A stretch of 64,000 nucleotides of DNA, taken from Acidipila sp. EB88. GTDB lineage: Bacteria; Acidobacteriota; Terriglobia; Terriglobales; Acidobacteriaceae. Location: NCBI RefSeq assembly GCF_003858395.1, contig NZ_QWEV01000005.1, positions 4,190,207 to 4,254,206 of the forward strand, in the 5' to 3' direction. Position numbers and translations under genes: made by a program. The notes beneath the pieces are model-generated. The model saw only the letters and a program-made list of their open reading frames with translations, was not told the origin of the DNA and ran no database searches. This document shows, piece after piece, positions 9,171 through 17,834 of the stretch (within the stretch, counting starts at the first letter, position 1; the number at the start of each line of letters is the position of its first letter).

Positions 9171-10352
9171 ATGACAAGTCTTTCCAGCTTTGTTGATCTG
9201 CCCTTGGATGAGCAGCAGGCACGTGGATTGCAGTTCACCCCACGGGAGATCGCGCAGCAGCCCGACACGTGGCTGACTACTGTCCGGATCTTTCAGGAAG
9301 AGCAGGCGCGCATCTGCCGGTTTCTTGAAGAGGTTGGTTTGCTTCAGCCGATTGAGAGCCGCCCCGTGGTCCTGCTGGTAGGTGCGGGCACCTCGGACTA
9401 TATCGGGCAGTCGCTTGCTCCGCTGCTTCGTGAAAAGTGGGGCTGCGAAGTAGCGGCATACCCGAGCACGGAGCTGCTGACGAACATGGATGAGTACATC
9501 GTGCCGGGCAGGCAGTATCTTTGGATCTCGTTTTCACGTTCCGGGGACTCGCCCGAAGGCGTCGCGGTGCTTGAGCAGGCACTCGATCGCTACCCGGAGG
9601 TCGCGCACCTCGTGGTGACCTGCAATGCCGACGCGCGCATGGCGTCCATCACCCGCGAAGCAACGCGGGCATGCGTCGTCGTACTTGATGACGCGGTCAA
9701 CGATCGCAGCCTGGCCATGACCAGTTCCTTCACCAACATGATCGTCATGGGCCAGTGTCTGGCGCATGCCTGGGCGACAGAAGAGTATGTCTCGCTTATG
9801 GGCCATCTCGTAGCTGCAGGCCGCGACTTCCTCCATACCGCCGCAGACGAAGCAGAGAGTGTTTCCGCGCAGGGCCTGCCGCGCGCATGCTTTGTCGGCT
9901 CCGGGGCCCTGGCCGGTGTGGCCAAGGAAGCAGCACTCAAGGTGCTGGAGATGACAGCCGGCGACGTCAAGACCATGGCAGAGACGGTGCTGGGTTTGCG
10001 ACACGGCCCTATGGCAGCGCTCGACACAGAGACGCTCTTCATCTGCTTTGCTTCGAGCGACGAACGCAGACAGCGTTACGCTGCCGACCTGATGTACGAG
10101 ATCAGCGCGAAACAGATCACCGGGCGCCGCATCGTGGTCGGGCCGCATGCTGCCAAGGCGCTATTCGCCGCATCCTGCGACCGGTACCTTGCCGTGCCGG
10201 ATGGCATCGCGGATGGCTATCGCCCAATCCTCGACGTGATGTTTGGTCAACTTCTCGGGCTATACTCCTCGATCGCGCGCAAGATGAAGCCGGACGCGCC
10301 CAGTCCGGGAGGCGTAATCAACCGGGTTGTGCAGGAATTCAGGATCTACTAG
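9171..10352 (+). CDS. agaS: AgaS-like SIS-domain sugar isomerase/deaminase
   Basis: A 393-residue protein with two SIS (phosphosugar-binding) domains. The first has LLVGAGTSDYIG (68-79) and the serine-rich phosphate loop SFSRSGDSPEG (120-130). The second has CFVGSGALAGVAKEAALKVLEM (240-261) and TVLGLRHGP. The AgaS family converts galactosamine-6-phosphate to tagatose-6-phosphate and ammonia, and was annotated earlier as a tagatose-6-phosphate ketose/aldose isomerase. It is cytoplasmic, starts at an ATG behind AGGATG, and is followed ten bases later by the gatZ/kbaZ-like gene, so the pair forms one operon. The putative AgaR-like operator in front fits induction by a galactosamine-derived phosphosugar. 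Confidence 0.85.
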   Translation: MTSLSSFVDLPLDEQQARGLQFTPREIAQQPDTWLTTVRIFQEEQARICRFLEEVGLLQPIESRPVVLLVGAGTSDYIGQSLAPLLREKWGCEVAAYPSTELLTNMDEYIVPGRQYLWISFSRSGDSPEGVAVLEQALDRYPEVAHLVVTCNADARMASITREATRACVVVLDDAVNDRSLAMTSSFTNMIVMGQCLAHAWATEEYVSLMGHLVAAGRDFLHTAADEAESVSAQGLPRACFVGSGALAGVAKEAALKVLEMTAGDVKTMAETVLGLRHGPMAALDTETLFICFASSDERRQRYAADLMYEISAKQITGRRIVVGPHAAKALFAASCDRYLAVPDGIADGYRPILDVMFGQLLGLYSSIARKMKPDAPSPGGVINRVVQEFRIY

Positions 10353-10362
10353 GCAGGTTTGC

Positions 10363-11649
10363 ATGGCGCATCTGGAACATCCGTTGCAGCAGCTCCTCTC
10401 CCTGCGCAGGCAGGGCATCGCATCCGGCATTTACTCCGTATGTTCGGCGCACCCATGGGTCATTCGCGCGGCAGCCGAGCAGGCGGCGTCGGATGGCTGC
10501 CTGCTGCTGATCGAGGCGACCAGCAACCAGGTCAACCAGTTCGGCGGCTACACCGGGATGCAGCCCGCGGCGTTTTGCGACTTCGTGTTCGCGCAGGTCC
10601 GCGCGGCAGGGCTCCCGAAGGAACGGCTGATTCTTGGCGGCGATCACCTCGGACCAAATCCATGGCGAGCGCAACCAGCAGCCGAGGCGATGCAGCAGGC
10701 AAGCATCATGGTGAGCGAGTACGTAAGCGCTGGCTTCACCAAGATCCACCTCGATGCCAGCATGCCGTGCGCCGATGACCGGCAACAACCATCAGATGCA
10801 CTTGTGGCCGAGCGTACTGTGATCCTTTGCAAGGCGGCGGAAGCAGCAGCCGCTCCCGGTACGCGCCCGGTATACGTGGTCGGGACTGAAGTACCGACAC
10901 CTGGCGGCGCCACGCACTCGCTGGAGGGACTCCAGGTCACGAGCGAAAATGCGGTTGCTGAAACATTGCGCGTGTACCGGGAGGCATTCGCCGCCGCGGG
11001 GTTGGAGGATGCCTGGTCGCGCGTCATTGCGCTGGTGGTGCAGCCGGGTGTCGAGTTTGACCATGACTCGGTGGTTCACTATGACCGAGCAAAGGCCACT
11101 CCGCTCACCCGGTGGCTGGCGAGACAGCAGGAAGCCATTGTGTTTGAAGCGCACTCCACTGACTATCAGCGGCCAGCTGCGTACAAGGCACTGGTGGAGG
11201 ATGGCTTCGCTATTTTGAAAGTCGGGCCGGCACTCACGTTTGCCATGCGCGAGGCACTGTATGCGCTTGAGGATATGGAGAAGCAGCTCCTGCCGGTGGC
11301 GCAGCAATCCCACCTGAGCGATACGGTTGAGGAGACGATGCTTCGCGAACCCGCCGACTGGCAGGCGCATTACCACGGCTCCCTGGCGGAGCAGCGGCTG
11401 CTCCGCCAGTACAGCTACAGCGATCGCGTTCGTTACTATTGGCCGCGGCCTGCGATCGCACATGCGGTGCAAACACTGGTGGCAAACCTTGAGTCCACCG
11501 CCCTTCCTGAAAGCATGCTCAGCCGCTACCTGCCTGCGCAGTATGTGCGGCTGCGAGCCCGCCAGATCGCAGGCGACCCTGTTTCCCTGGTGGTGGATCG
11601 CATCAAGGATGTGCTGCGAGTCTATGCGGCAGCGACACCTGCAGTCTGA
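10363..11649 (+). CDS. kbaZ: GatZ/KbaZ-like tagatose-bisphosphate aldolase subunit or tagatose-6-phosphate 4-epimerase
   Basis: About 428 residues, matching the GatZ/KbaZ/AgaZ family (IYSVCSAHPWVIRAAAEQA, ATSNQVNQFGGYTGM, LILGGDHLGPNPW, YVVGTEVPTPGGA). In enterobacteria this subunit supports the class II aldolase GatY/KbaY, but some homologues elsewhere have been described as tagatose-6-phosphate 4-epimerases. No aldolase or tagatose-6-phosphate kinase gene is seen here, which favours the epimerase reading: product of AgaS to fructose-6-phosphate. The ATG at 10363 follows AGGCAGG and comes ten bases after the agaS stop. The frame is open from a GTG at 10327, but that would overlap agaS. Confidence 0.85.
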   Translation: MAHLEHPLQQLLSLRRQGIASGIYSVCSAHPWVIRAAAEQAASDGCLLLIEATSNQVNQFGGYTGMQPAAFCDFVFAQVRAAGLPKERLILGGDHLGPNPWRAQPAAEAMQQASIMVSEYVSAGFTKIHLDASMPCADDRQQPSDALVAERTVILCKAAEAAAAPGTRPVYVVGTEVPTPGGATHSLEGLQVTSENAVAETLRVYREAFAAAGLEDAWSRVIALVVQPGVEFDHDSVVHYDRAKATPLTRWLARQQEAIVFEAHSTDYQRPAAYKALVEDGFAILKVGPALTFAMREALYALEDMEKQLLPVAQQSHLSDTVEETMLREPADWQAHYHGSLAEQRLLRQYSYSDRVRYYWPRPAIAHAVQTLVANLESTALPESMLSRYLPAQYVRLRARQIAGDPVSLVVDRIKDVLRVYAAATPAV

Positions 11650-11704
11650 AGGTGAGTGAGGCAATCTGCTGCACGAATGAGTGCTCCGCATCATTGCATC
11701 CTGA

Positions 11705-12589
11705 GTGCTGACTTGGTATCTTCGATTCGGACTTGAGAGGGCGGCGCACAGCTTGATCGCACGAAAGAGCACGTCGAAACGCGCACAGCCGACTCCGCCC
11801 CCCGAGATGCCAACCCCTGGCAACCAGATGCTGATCGAAGAGCGCAGGCAGCACATTCTTGCGCTTGCCCATGAGCATGGCCGCGTGCTTATCAGCGACC
11901 TCTCGCGGGACCTCGGCATCTCCCGCATCACCATTCGAAAAGACCTTGAACACTTGCAGGCAAAAGGGGCTTTGCTGCGCACGCATGGCGGCGCGCTGCT
12001 GCCTTCCAATGGCACCATTGCCGATCCATCGCTCAAGCAGAAAGCAGCACGCCACTCGCAGGAGAAGCAGAGGATCGCTGCGGCGGCCGTGACGTTTGTA
12101 CGCGAAGGACAATGCGTTTTGCTGGACTCCGGCACAACCACCATGGCGATCGCCACAGCATTGAAGAAGTTTCACAACCTCACGATCCTCACCAACGCGC
12201 TCAACATTGCAGCGGAGCTGAGTGGTACAGACTTCGATGTCATCCTGACAGGAGGTTCGCTACGAAAGAACTCTGTCTCGCTCGTTGGTCCACTTGCGGA
12301 GGATGTGCTTCGCGACATGCACGCGGACGTTCTGTTTCTTGGCGTGGATGGGTTTGACCTTGAGGTCGGGCTCACGACCCCGAACGTGATGGAGTCGAGG
12401 GTGAACCGCGCCATGGTGAAGGCATCAAAGACGGTGATCGCAGTGTGCGATTCAACCAAGTTCAACCGGCGCAGCTTCTCCAAGATCGTGGACGCGACTG
12501 CCATCCACCACGTCATTACGGATACCAACCTGCCGGATGAAATGGCAGAAGCAATGCGCGCGCTTGACATCAAGGTGACGCTGGTCTAG
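11705..12589 (+). CDS. DeoR/GlpR-family transcriptional repressor, AgaR-like
   Basis: A helix-turn-helix followed by a sugar-phosphate-binding domain. The DeoR signature is clear: EERRQHILALAHEHGRV, LSRDLGISRITIRKDLEHL, LLRTHGGAL. The effector domain then has VLLDSGTTTMAIA, LTNALNIA, LTGGSLRKNS, FLGVDGFD and CDSTKFNRRSFSKI. Such proteins repress carbohydrate operons and are released by a phosphorylated sugar. The start is uncertain: GTG 11705 is the longest, TTG 11753 has GAGAGG twelve bases upstream, and ATG 11807 or 11828 lack ribosome sites but lie closest to the conserved domain. It sits directly downstream of agaS and the gatZ/kbaZ-like gene and is the likely binder of the two T-rich operators. 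Confidence 0.85.
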   Translation: MLTWYLRFGLERAAHSLIARKSTSKRAQPTPPPEMPTPGNQMLIEERRQHILALAHEHGRVLISDLSRDLGISRITIRKDLEHLQAKGALLRTHGGALLPSNGTIADPSLKQKAARHSQEKQRIAAAAVTFVREGQCVLLDSGTTTMAIATALKKFHNLTILTNALNIAAELSGTDFDVILTGGSLRKNSVSLVGPLAEDVLRDMHADVLFLGVDGFDLEVGLTTPNVMESRVNRAMVKASKTVIAVCDSTKFNRRSFSKIVDATAIHHVITDTNLPDEMAEAMRALDIKVTLV

Positions 12590-12687
12590 TTCTCAAACTT
12601 CGGAGAGGACATCCACTCTTCTGTGGCTGCTTCATCTCGCAGAATCGAACACGGGTTATCGCAACGCTGCAGGGCGTTCTCTGCACC

Positions 12688-13140
12688 CTACTGTTTCGGA
12701 ACCGACATCCTCGCGAACTGCGCCATCATGAGGTCGGGAGCAAGCCGGCTCATCAAGCCCGGTACCTTGGTCAGGCCAGGTCGAATCTCATCATGACCCG
12801 CTTCCATCCCAGCTATCGCCTGTTTGGCGAGGACCTCAACCTTCATTGCCTCTTGCCCCTTCATCTCCCTTTCGAACTGTCCGCGAAACAAGGGTGTTTC
12901 TGTTCCTGGGGGAAGGAGTTCTATCACGCGAACGGACGTGCCTTTCAGCTGGACGCGCAGGCACCGGTGTAGGCGTGCAGTCCTGCTTTTGCCGCGCTGT
13001 ATACCGATGAAATCTTAAATGGAATGTTTGCCAAACCCTACCATCACGAAGATCTTCACTCTGCCCTGCCAACCGCGGGCGAGGAAATGTTGACGAGCGT
13101 CGGCGTGAAGCGCTCTCACTACGCGAGCTCACCCGCCAGA
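12688..13140 (-). pseudogene. Decayed short-chain dehydrogenase (DltE-type SDR) relic
   Basis: Reading the minus strand, one frame shows LVNISSPAVGRAE, then stops, then FKISSVYSAAKAGLHAYTGA, which carries the SDR catalytic Tyr and Lys (YSAAK). The next frame continues with LRVQLKGTSVRVIELLPPGT and the open frame 12688-12927 to the C-terminus. Adding one base at the frame break (near 12960) would restore a continuous SDR. With several in-frame stops (between LVNISS and FKISS, and before LVNISS) and no recognisable Rossmann N-terminus, this is a relic rather than a gene. Confidence 0.75.
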
Positions 13141-13454
13141 TTGGCGAAAAGTAAGCTGAGAACTGCATAGAGGACATCCTGTCAGGGCTGAAGCCGAGAT
13201 GATCCGCGGTACCGCGCGTGTGATGGTCGTCGTCGCATTCGCCTGATCCCGTGAGGAAGGCTCCATGGCGCGAACAGCATTCGGCTTTTCGCTTTGTGTC
13301 CGCTTTCGCACGCGTCGAACACTCACAGGCAAACCACGTTGTGTCAGCAATTTCGCCAGATAAGTCGTGGATGCGATCTGTGTCGACATTCGGTGTTACA
13401 GTTGGTCGCATCGCAGAGGACTGGGAATCGCAGCGAGACCTGGGAGAACAAGCA
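13141..13454. other. Intergenic stretch, nothing recognised
   Basis: Between the SDR relic and the TIGR03435 gene. An open frame runs through part of it on the plus strand in phase with the TIGR03435 protein, but it has no ribosome site or recognisable domain and I treat it as untranslated. Confidence 0.4.
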
Positions 13455-14255
13455 GTGACCAAGCCAGAACGAAGCGCGAGCCATCGTTGTCCACGTTCAC
13501 GCGTACTCCTCGTTTCAGCAGTAGTTTCGGCTTTCCCGTGCGGCTACTCCGCGGTCGCACAATCTCATTCTCCGGCACCGGTCGCTGCTCCTCAGAGCTT
13601 TGAGACCGCGTCTCTGAAGCTAGCTCCCGCCGGCCAAGCCGGGGCTGCTTCCATCTCGCCGTGGGGTACGCATCAGTTCACGGCAGCCAACGTGTCTCTG
13701 GGTGTGTTGCTTTCCATCGCATATGGCGTTGATAGCGCCTATATCACCGGCGTGCCAGGGAAGCTCGAGAGCGCAAGCTACGAAGTGGTGGCCTCGGCCG
13801 CGGGGAACCAAGGCCTGACCTATGAGCAGGTGCACGCTCCACTGCAGAAGCTTTTGGCTGAGCGCCTTCACCTGGTAGTCCATACCACGACGAGCCAGGT
13901 CTCCGGCTACAGGTTGGTTGCCGGCAAGAAAGGAGCGACCCTTGCTCCGGCGCAGGACCAGGGGGAGCAGTACGCCTACATCTTCAAGAACGAGATCAAG
14001 GCTCACAGCATAACGATGGAAGTGTTTGCCGGCCTTGTTGCCGCGGCTGTGAAGCAGCCTGTGCAGGATGCAACAGGAGTTGAGGGAAAAAACGATTTCG
14101 ATCTGCACTTCAGCAGCCCGGACCAGCCGGACTCAAACCAGCCGTCGATTATGACTGCTCTTGAAGAGCAGTACGGCTTGCGACTTGTTTCCTCCAAGGT
14201 GCCGGTCCTCTCTCTCGTTGTCGACCATGTAGACCTTGTGCCCGCGGCGAACTGA
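13455..14255 (+). CDS. TIGR03435 family protein (Acidobacteria-specific, exported)
   Basis: About 266 residues. The body matches the TIGR03435 family, which is expanded in Acidobacteriota: FETASLKLAP, YGVDSAYITGVPGKLESASYEV, LQKLLAERLHLVVHTTTSQVSGYRLV, QDATGVEGKNDFDL, and the ending SLVVDHVDLVPAAN. A hydrophobic leader (VLLVSAVVSAFPCGYSAVAQ) suggests export. I chose the GTG at 13455, which has GGGAGAA seven bases upstream; the frame stays open back to 13251. Family function is unknown. It stands alone between an SDR relic and a GH36-like gene. Confidence 0.85.
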   Translation: MTKPERSASHRCPRSRVLLVSAVVSAFPCGYSAVAQSHSPAPVAAPQSFETASLKLAPAGQAGAASISPWGTHQFTAANVSLGVLLSIAYGVDSAYITGVPGKLESASYEVVASAAGNQGLTYEQVHAPLQKLLAERLHLVVHTTTSQVSGYRLVAGKKGATLAPAQDQGEQYAYIFKNEIKAHSITMEVFAGLVAAAVKQPVQDATGVEGKNDFDLHFSSPDQPDSNQPSIMTALEEQYGLRLVSSKVPVLSLVVDHVDLVPAAN

Positions 14256-14574
14256 GTGGCTGTTTGCATGCGTCGAAGGCAACTTTATTCGATAGGCCGC
14301 CCGCATTTGCTTGCCCTTTCGCTCTTAGAAGACATAGATCGTCCCGATGGACAAGGTTGGACCTAAAGCCGTTGAAGTAGAACTGTGCAGCTTTTCTCTG
14401 CGACCAGAAGCGGGCGCTCGCATTGCGAGTGCTCCAAGGCGAACGCGTGTTAAACAGCCAACCGCAACGGTTTTCGCGCGAGCTTCTGAAAAGCACGCGC
14501 CGTAGACTTTGTTTATAGTTGCGGGTGGCGAGTATACGGCGTGCGTCCTGCCGCAGGTAGAAGGAGTGCCAACA
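14256..14574. other. Intergenic stretch, nothing recognised
   Basis: Region before the second GH36-like gene. I see no gene, strong hairpin or repeat. The AAGGAG at 14561-14566 serves the TTG start of the next gene. Confidence 0.4.
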
Positions 14575-16254
14575 TTGAACCGTCGTGACTTTCTGAGAAC
14601 AAGTACAGCGGCGTCTGGAGTGCTGCTGCAGCAGCCGTCCAAAGCGTCCGGCCCATTGGCATCGCAAGCAGCAGGGGTGCCTATCCTGCGTGTTCCAGAT
14701 CTAGTCACGGCCCGCTATGCCATGACGGATGTCCGCTCGTTGCATCGTACCGGCTCGCAGTGGAGCCTCGGCAAGACGCTGGTGACGACGGATCCGCGTG
14801 GAGCCGCGTCCGGTATTGAGATACCTATTTTGGTCGAAGCAGAGCCGGGGCTGACTTTCCTGCATCTGCGCTGGAAGGGGAAGACCAGCGAGAAACTCCT
14901 GTGCCTGGGCGATGCTTGGGAGAGAAGTTACGGCGACCTGGAATGGCGCTACACCGCGCCCGAGCGACCGATGCCTTGGTACTTCCTGACTACTGACGGA
15001 GCGACAACAAGCGGGTATGGCGTGCTCACAGGACCCGCTGCGTTTTGCCTATGGCAGAGAGATGCTGAAGGTATTTCCCTGACGCTCGATCTGCGGAATG
15101 GCGGCGACGCCGCTGCGCTTTCGGGACGCCAGTTGCACGCTTGCACGGTCGTGTCCATGCAGGGCGCTGCCGACGAGCCAATCCATATAGTCGCGGAGCG
15201 GTTCTGCCGCTTGATGTGTACCAGCCCGAAGCTACCGAAAGAACCAATCTTTGGGAGCAACGATTGGAACTATGCGTATGGTCAGAACACCGCAGAGGGC
15301 ATTCTTCGTGACGCGGATCTCGTAGCCTTTCTTGCAGGTGCCTCCAGCACCTACCGGCCTTACACCGTCATAGACGATGGCTACCAGGACGCCACGCGCT
15401 TCCCCGACATGGCAGCGCTCGCGCAGCAGATCCGCAAGCGCCGCGTCAAGCCCGGCATCTGGATCCGCCCGCTGCGAGCAGGTTCCGACGCGAAGCAGTC
15501 TCTGCTTCTACCTGCGGCGCGCTTCGGCAAGCACGACGAAGGACCTGCCTTCGACCCCACTCTTCCCGAAGCTTTGACCATCGTCGAGGATACTGTCCGA
15601 ACACCCGTGCAGTGGGGGTTTGAACTGATCAAGCACGACTTCAGCACCTGGGAACTCTTCGGCCGCTGGGGCTCGCAGATGGGGGCGCTCGTGACTACAC
15701 CTGGATGGAGCTTTCACGATCGCTCCAGGACCAATGCCGAGATCGTAGGCGACCTCTACCGTGCAATCCGCGGCGCAGCCGGCGACCAAACATTGATCCT
15801 GGGCTGCAACACCATCAGCCACATCGCCGCAGGCATCTTTGAATCACAGCGCATCACGGATGACACAAGCGGTCGCGAATGGGAGAGGACACGTCGCTTC
15901 GGCGTGAATGGCCTGGCTCAGCGGATTGCACAGCATCGAACGTTTTACCATGTCGATCCGGACATTGTTGCGGTCACCCCGCAGGTCCCTTGGGAGAAAA
16001 CAAGGCAATGGCTGGATGCTGTAGCACGCAGCGGCACTTCCCTGTTTGTCGCACCGGACCCGGCGGCAATGACGGACGACGCGCGTCGCGCGATACAGGA
16101 GGCGTTTGTGCTGGTCCAGAAGTCACGCGGTGGTCAGCCGGAAGATCCAACTTGCTCGCTCGTACCTAATGCCTGGTTATTCAACAATCCTGAAACCAAG
16201 AAGCGATATGACTGGGTTGGGCCGGAAGGCGCAGGTCCATTTCTTACTGTTTAA
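14575..16254 (+). CDS. Tat-exported GH36-clan glycoside hydrolase (alpha-galactosidase-like)
   Basis: About 559 residues. The TTG at 14575 has AAGGAG eight bases upstream and gives an N-terminus MNRRDFLRTS, a twin-arginine leader. The rest follows the GH27/GH36 plan: a beta-sandwich to about 215, then FGSNDWNYAYG (226-236), VIDDGYQ (265-271), KPGIWIRPL (292-300), a likely nucleophile Asp355 in LIKHDFSTW and acid/base Asp430 in RITDD. The late beta domain looks short: the barrel ends near 520 and the protein closes with RYDWVGPEGAGPFLTV. It shares the clan with the 5064 gene but little sequence. It has no obvious partner or regulator. Confidence 0.8.
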   Translation: MNRRDFLRTSTAASGVLLQQPSKASGPLASQAAGVPILRVPDLVTARYAMTDVRSLHRTGSQWSLGKTLVTTDPRGAASGIEIPILVEAEPGLTFLHLRWKGKTSEKLLCLGDAWERSYGDLEWRYTAPERPMPWYFLTTDGATTSGYGVLTGPAAFCLWQRDAEGISLTLDLRNGGDAAALSGRQLHACTVVSMQGAADEPIHIVAERFCRLMCTSPKLPKEPIFGSNDWNYAYGQNTAEGILRDADLVAFLAGASSTYRPYTVIDDGYQDATRFPDMAALAQQIRKRRVKPGIWIRPLRAGSDAKQSLLLPAARFGKHDEGPAFDPTLPEALTIVEDTVRTPVQWGFELIKHDFSTWELFGRWGSQMGALVTTPGWSFHDRSRTNAEIVGDLYRAIRGAAGDQTLILGCNTISHIAAGIFESQRITDDTSGREWERTRRFGVNGLAQRIAQHRTFYHVDPDIVAVTPQVPWEKTRQWLDAVARSGTSLFVAPDPAAMTDDARRAIQEAFVLVQKSRGGQPEDPTCSLVPNAWLFNNPETKKRYDWVGPEGAGPFLTV

Positions 16255-16759
16255 CTACGTGTATTTTCAATTTGTCAGCGGGGTATAACTCGGCCAAGCA
16301 CGATGGAAGCGAGTAAGCTGCTGCTGAGTACAGAGCATCGCATCGTCACCTTCTGAGCAGAGGTCATGCACGACGGCGAGATATCCCGCCCTCTACGAGT
16401 TGTCAGCCAGCGCTCACGTAGATGAGCCGGAACTACAAACCGAGCGATCCCTTTTTTGAACGGCAGCACGAAGAGGCAGCCACGGTGTTCGCGTTCTCCG
16501 ACATGGTGCGTCGCTTGAAAGTGCGACTAGGCGCCATGCATGGTCCTACTTATGCTTGCACAACTTACGCCTGGTGCCTTGGGCGCACAGTATAGGTCTT
16601 GCCGAAGCGAGAACGCGTTGCATCGCGAGCGTGCGAAACTGCATACTCCTCCATTGCGTGGTGTCCCATCTTTATGCCGAGAACACCCGGAGAAAGATCG
16701 ATGCCCAGTGGCCCCAAACGTACTGCCATAGATTCGCCAAATTCCCCTAGCTTCTGCTC
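16255..16759. other. Gene-poor stretch before the LuxR/gad junction
   Basis: Short frames exist on both strands (for example 16565-16765 minus, with LGIDLSPGVLGIKMGHH), but I recognise none of them. They are probably further debris of the rearrangement at 16.76-17.4 kb. Confidence 0.35.
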
Positions 16760-16970
16760 TTGCATGCTGCTGTTCGCGCACTCGTAGAGACGGTCGAAAA
16801 CAGCCAGGAAGCGGAAGAAGCTGCTCCTCCTGGCTCCGGCAACGACCCTGAAGACGTGCTCCTCGACGTGGAGGTGAACGGCTCGCGATACCTGCTAGTG
16901 CGCATGCCTGCATGCTGCGGAGACCGCGTGCGTGTGAGTCCGCGCGAGCAGGCTTGTTTGCGGGCTTGCC
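16760..16970 (+). pseudogene. Truncated LuxR-type regulator fragment
   Basis: The plus-strand frame beginning at a TTG has ALVETVENSQEAEEAAPPG, then [22 protein letters not shown] and [16 protein letters not shown]. The latter is the lead-in to a LuxR/GerE helix-turn-helix (LSPREQEIARMVA in intact relatives). The helix-turn-helix that should follow is absent: the frame runs into sequence that on the other strand belongs to a glutamate decarboxylase fragment, and stops at 17041. It is a fragment, not a functional regulator. Confidence 0.55.
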
Positions 16971-17004
16971 TGCATCGCGACGAGCCTTGCGCCACTTATC
17001 CCCG

Positions 17005-17410
17005 CAGTGCGCAGGCCGCCAAGCATTGCTGCTTCACTTGAGCCCGTGGTGGAGCAGCCGAGCGTGTTAGCGGCGTTGGGCGAGTTCCACAGGTCGGCCA
17101 GCATGTGCACGCAGCGAGATCCAAGCTCCGCCATTTGCGGATACTCGTGCCTGTCGATCATGTTCTTGCCAATGCACTCATCCATGAGCGTGCGCACCTC
17201 AGGCTCCACCCAGGTCTGGCAGAAGGTAGCCAGGTCTTGCTGGGAGATACCGTCGAGCAGCAGCTCGACGTGCACGAGTTGATAGGCGGCTCTAGAGTCT
17301 GTCTCTTCGCGAGAGAAGGAGTACTTCGGCAGTGGATGAGGAAGAGACGCAATTCCAAACGCCTGGTCGCCCAGGTCGGACTGCACCTCTTCTTTGCTGT
17401 GAATCGCCAT
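17005..17410 (-). pseudogene. Glutamate decarboxylase (GadB-like) N-terminal fragment
   Basis: From the ATG at 17410 the minus frame reads like the first 130 or so residues of bacterial glutamate decarboxylase: [68 protein letters not shown] and [13 protein letters not shown]. Homology ends at about 17018 and the frame closes at 16895. The PLP-binding lysine region and the rest of the roughly 460-residue enzyme are missing. The cut coincides with the truncated LuxR-type fragment on the plus strand. Confidence 0.8.
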
Positions 17411-17834
17411 CGTCGCCCCTTGGGAGAGCTCCGCTCAAGGGATGCCAGGTTGAGCACAGCAAGCGCATCGCTCTCGCGCGGGGAGCTGATACTAGCGGAC
17501 GCTCATGAGCGCGGGTAGTTGCTTGTTCGTGGGACTCGCTGCGCAGCGTAAACATTGCAGCAACGCGGATAATTTCCACGTGCGACCTAGGCAACATCGC
17601 CATTCTGAACAGCCTTGCGGCTCTGAGAATCGGCACCACGAATACTTGCCGGCAGCGCGACCGTCGCGACCTTCAGCTTGGTTCATCGGCTCCCGCAGGA
17701 TCCGAGCTCGAACATCGCCGCTGCTTCTTTCAAAGGAGCCTGTTTCTCCACTGGCTTGGCAAGCGGTTCCGAACTCAGCAAAGTCCAAAGCTCAGCAGCA
17801 CGGTGCAAAGCTATGCAGAGCCAAAACCAACAGC
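17411..17834. other. Intergenic stretch upstream of the gad fragment
   Basis: Lies between the gad fragment and the stop of the MscS-type gene. No gene is recognised. It would hold the old promoter of the decarboxylase gene. Confidence 0.35.

Noticed and set aside
12836..13462. A 208-residue minus-strand protein over the SDR relic
   Set aside because: The frame is out of phase with the SDR homology and has an arginine/serine-rich random composition.
16565..16765. Small minus-strand gene containing MGHHAMEEYAV
   Set aside because: I could not match it to any family, and it lies within a region of gene debris.
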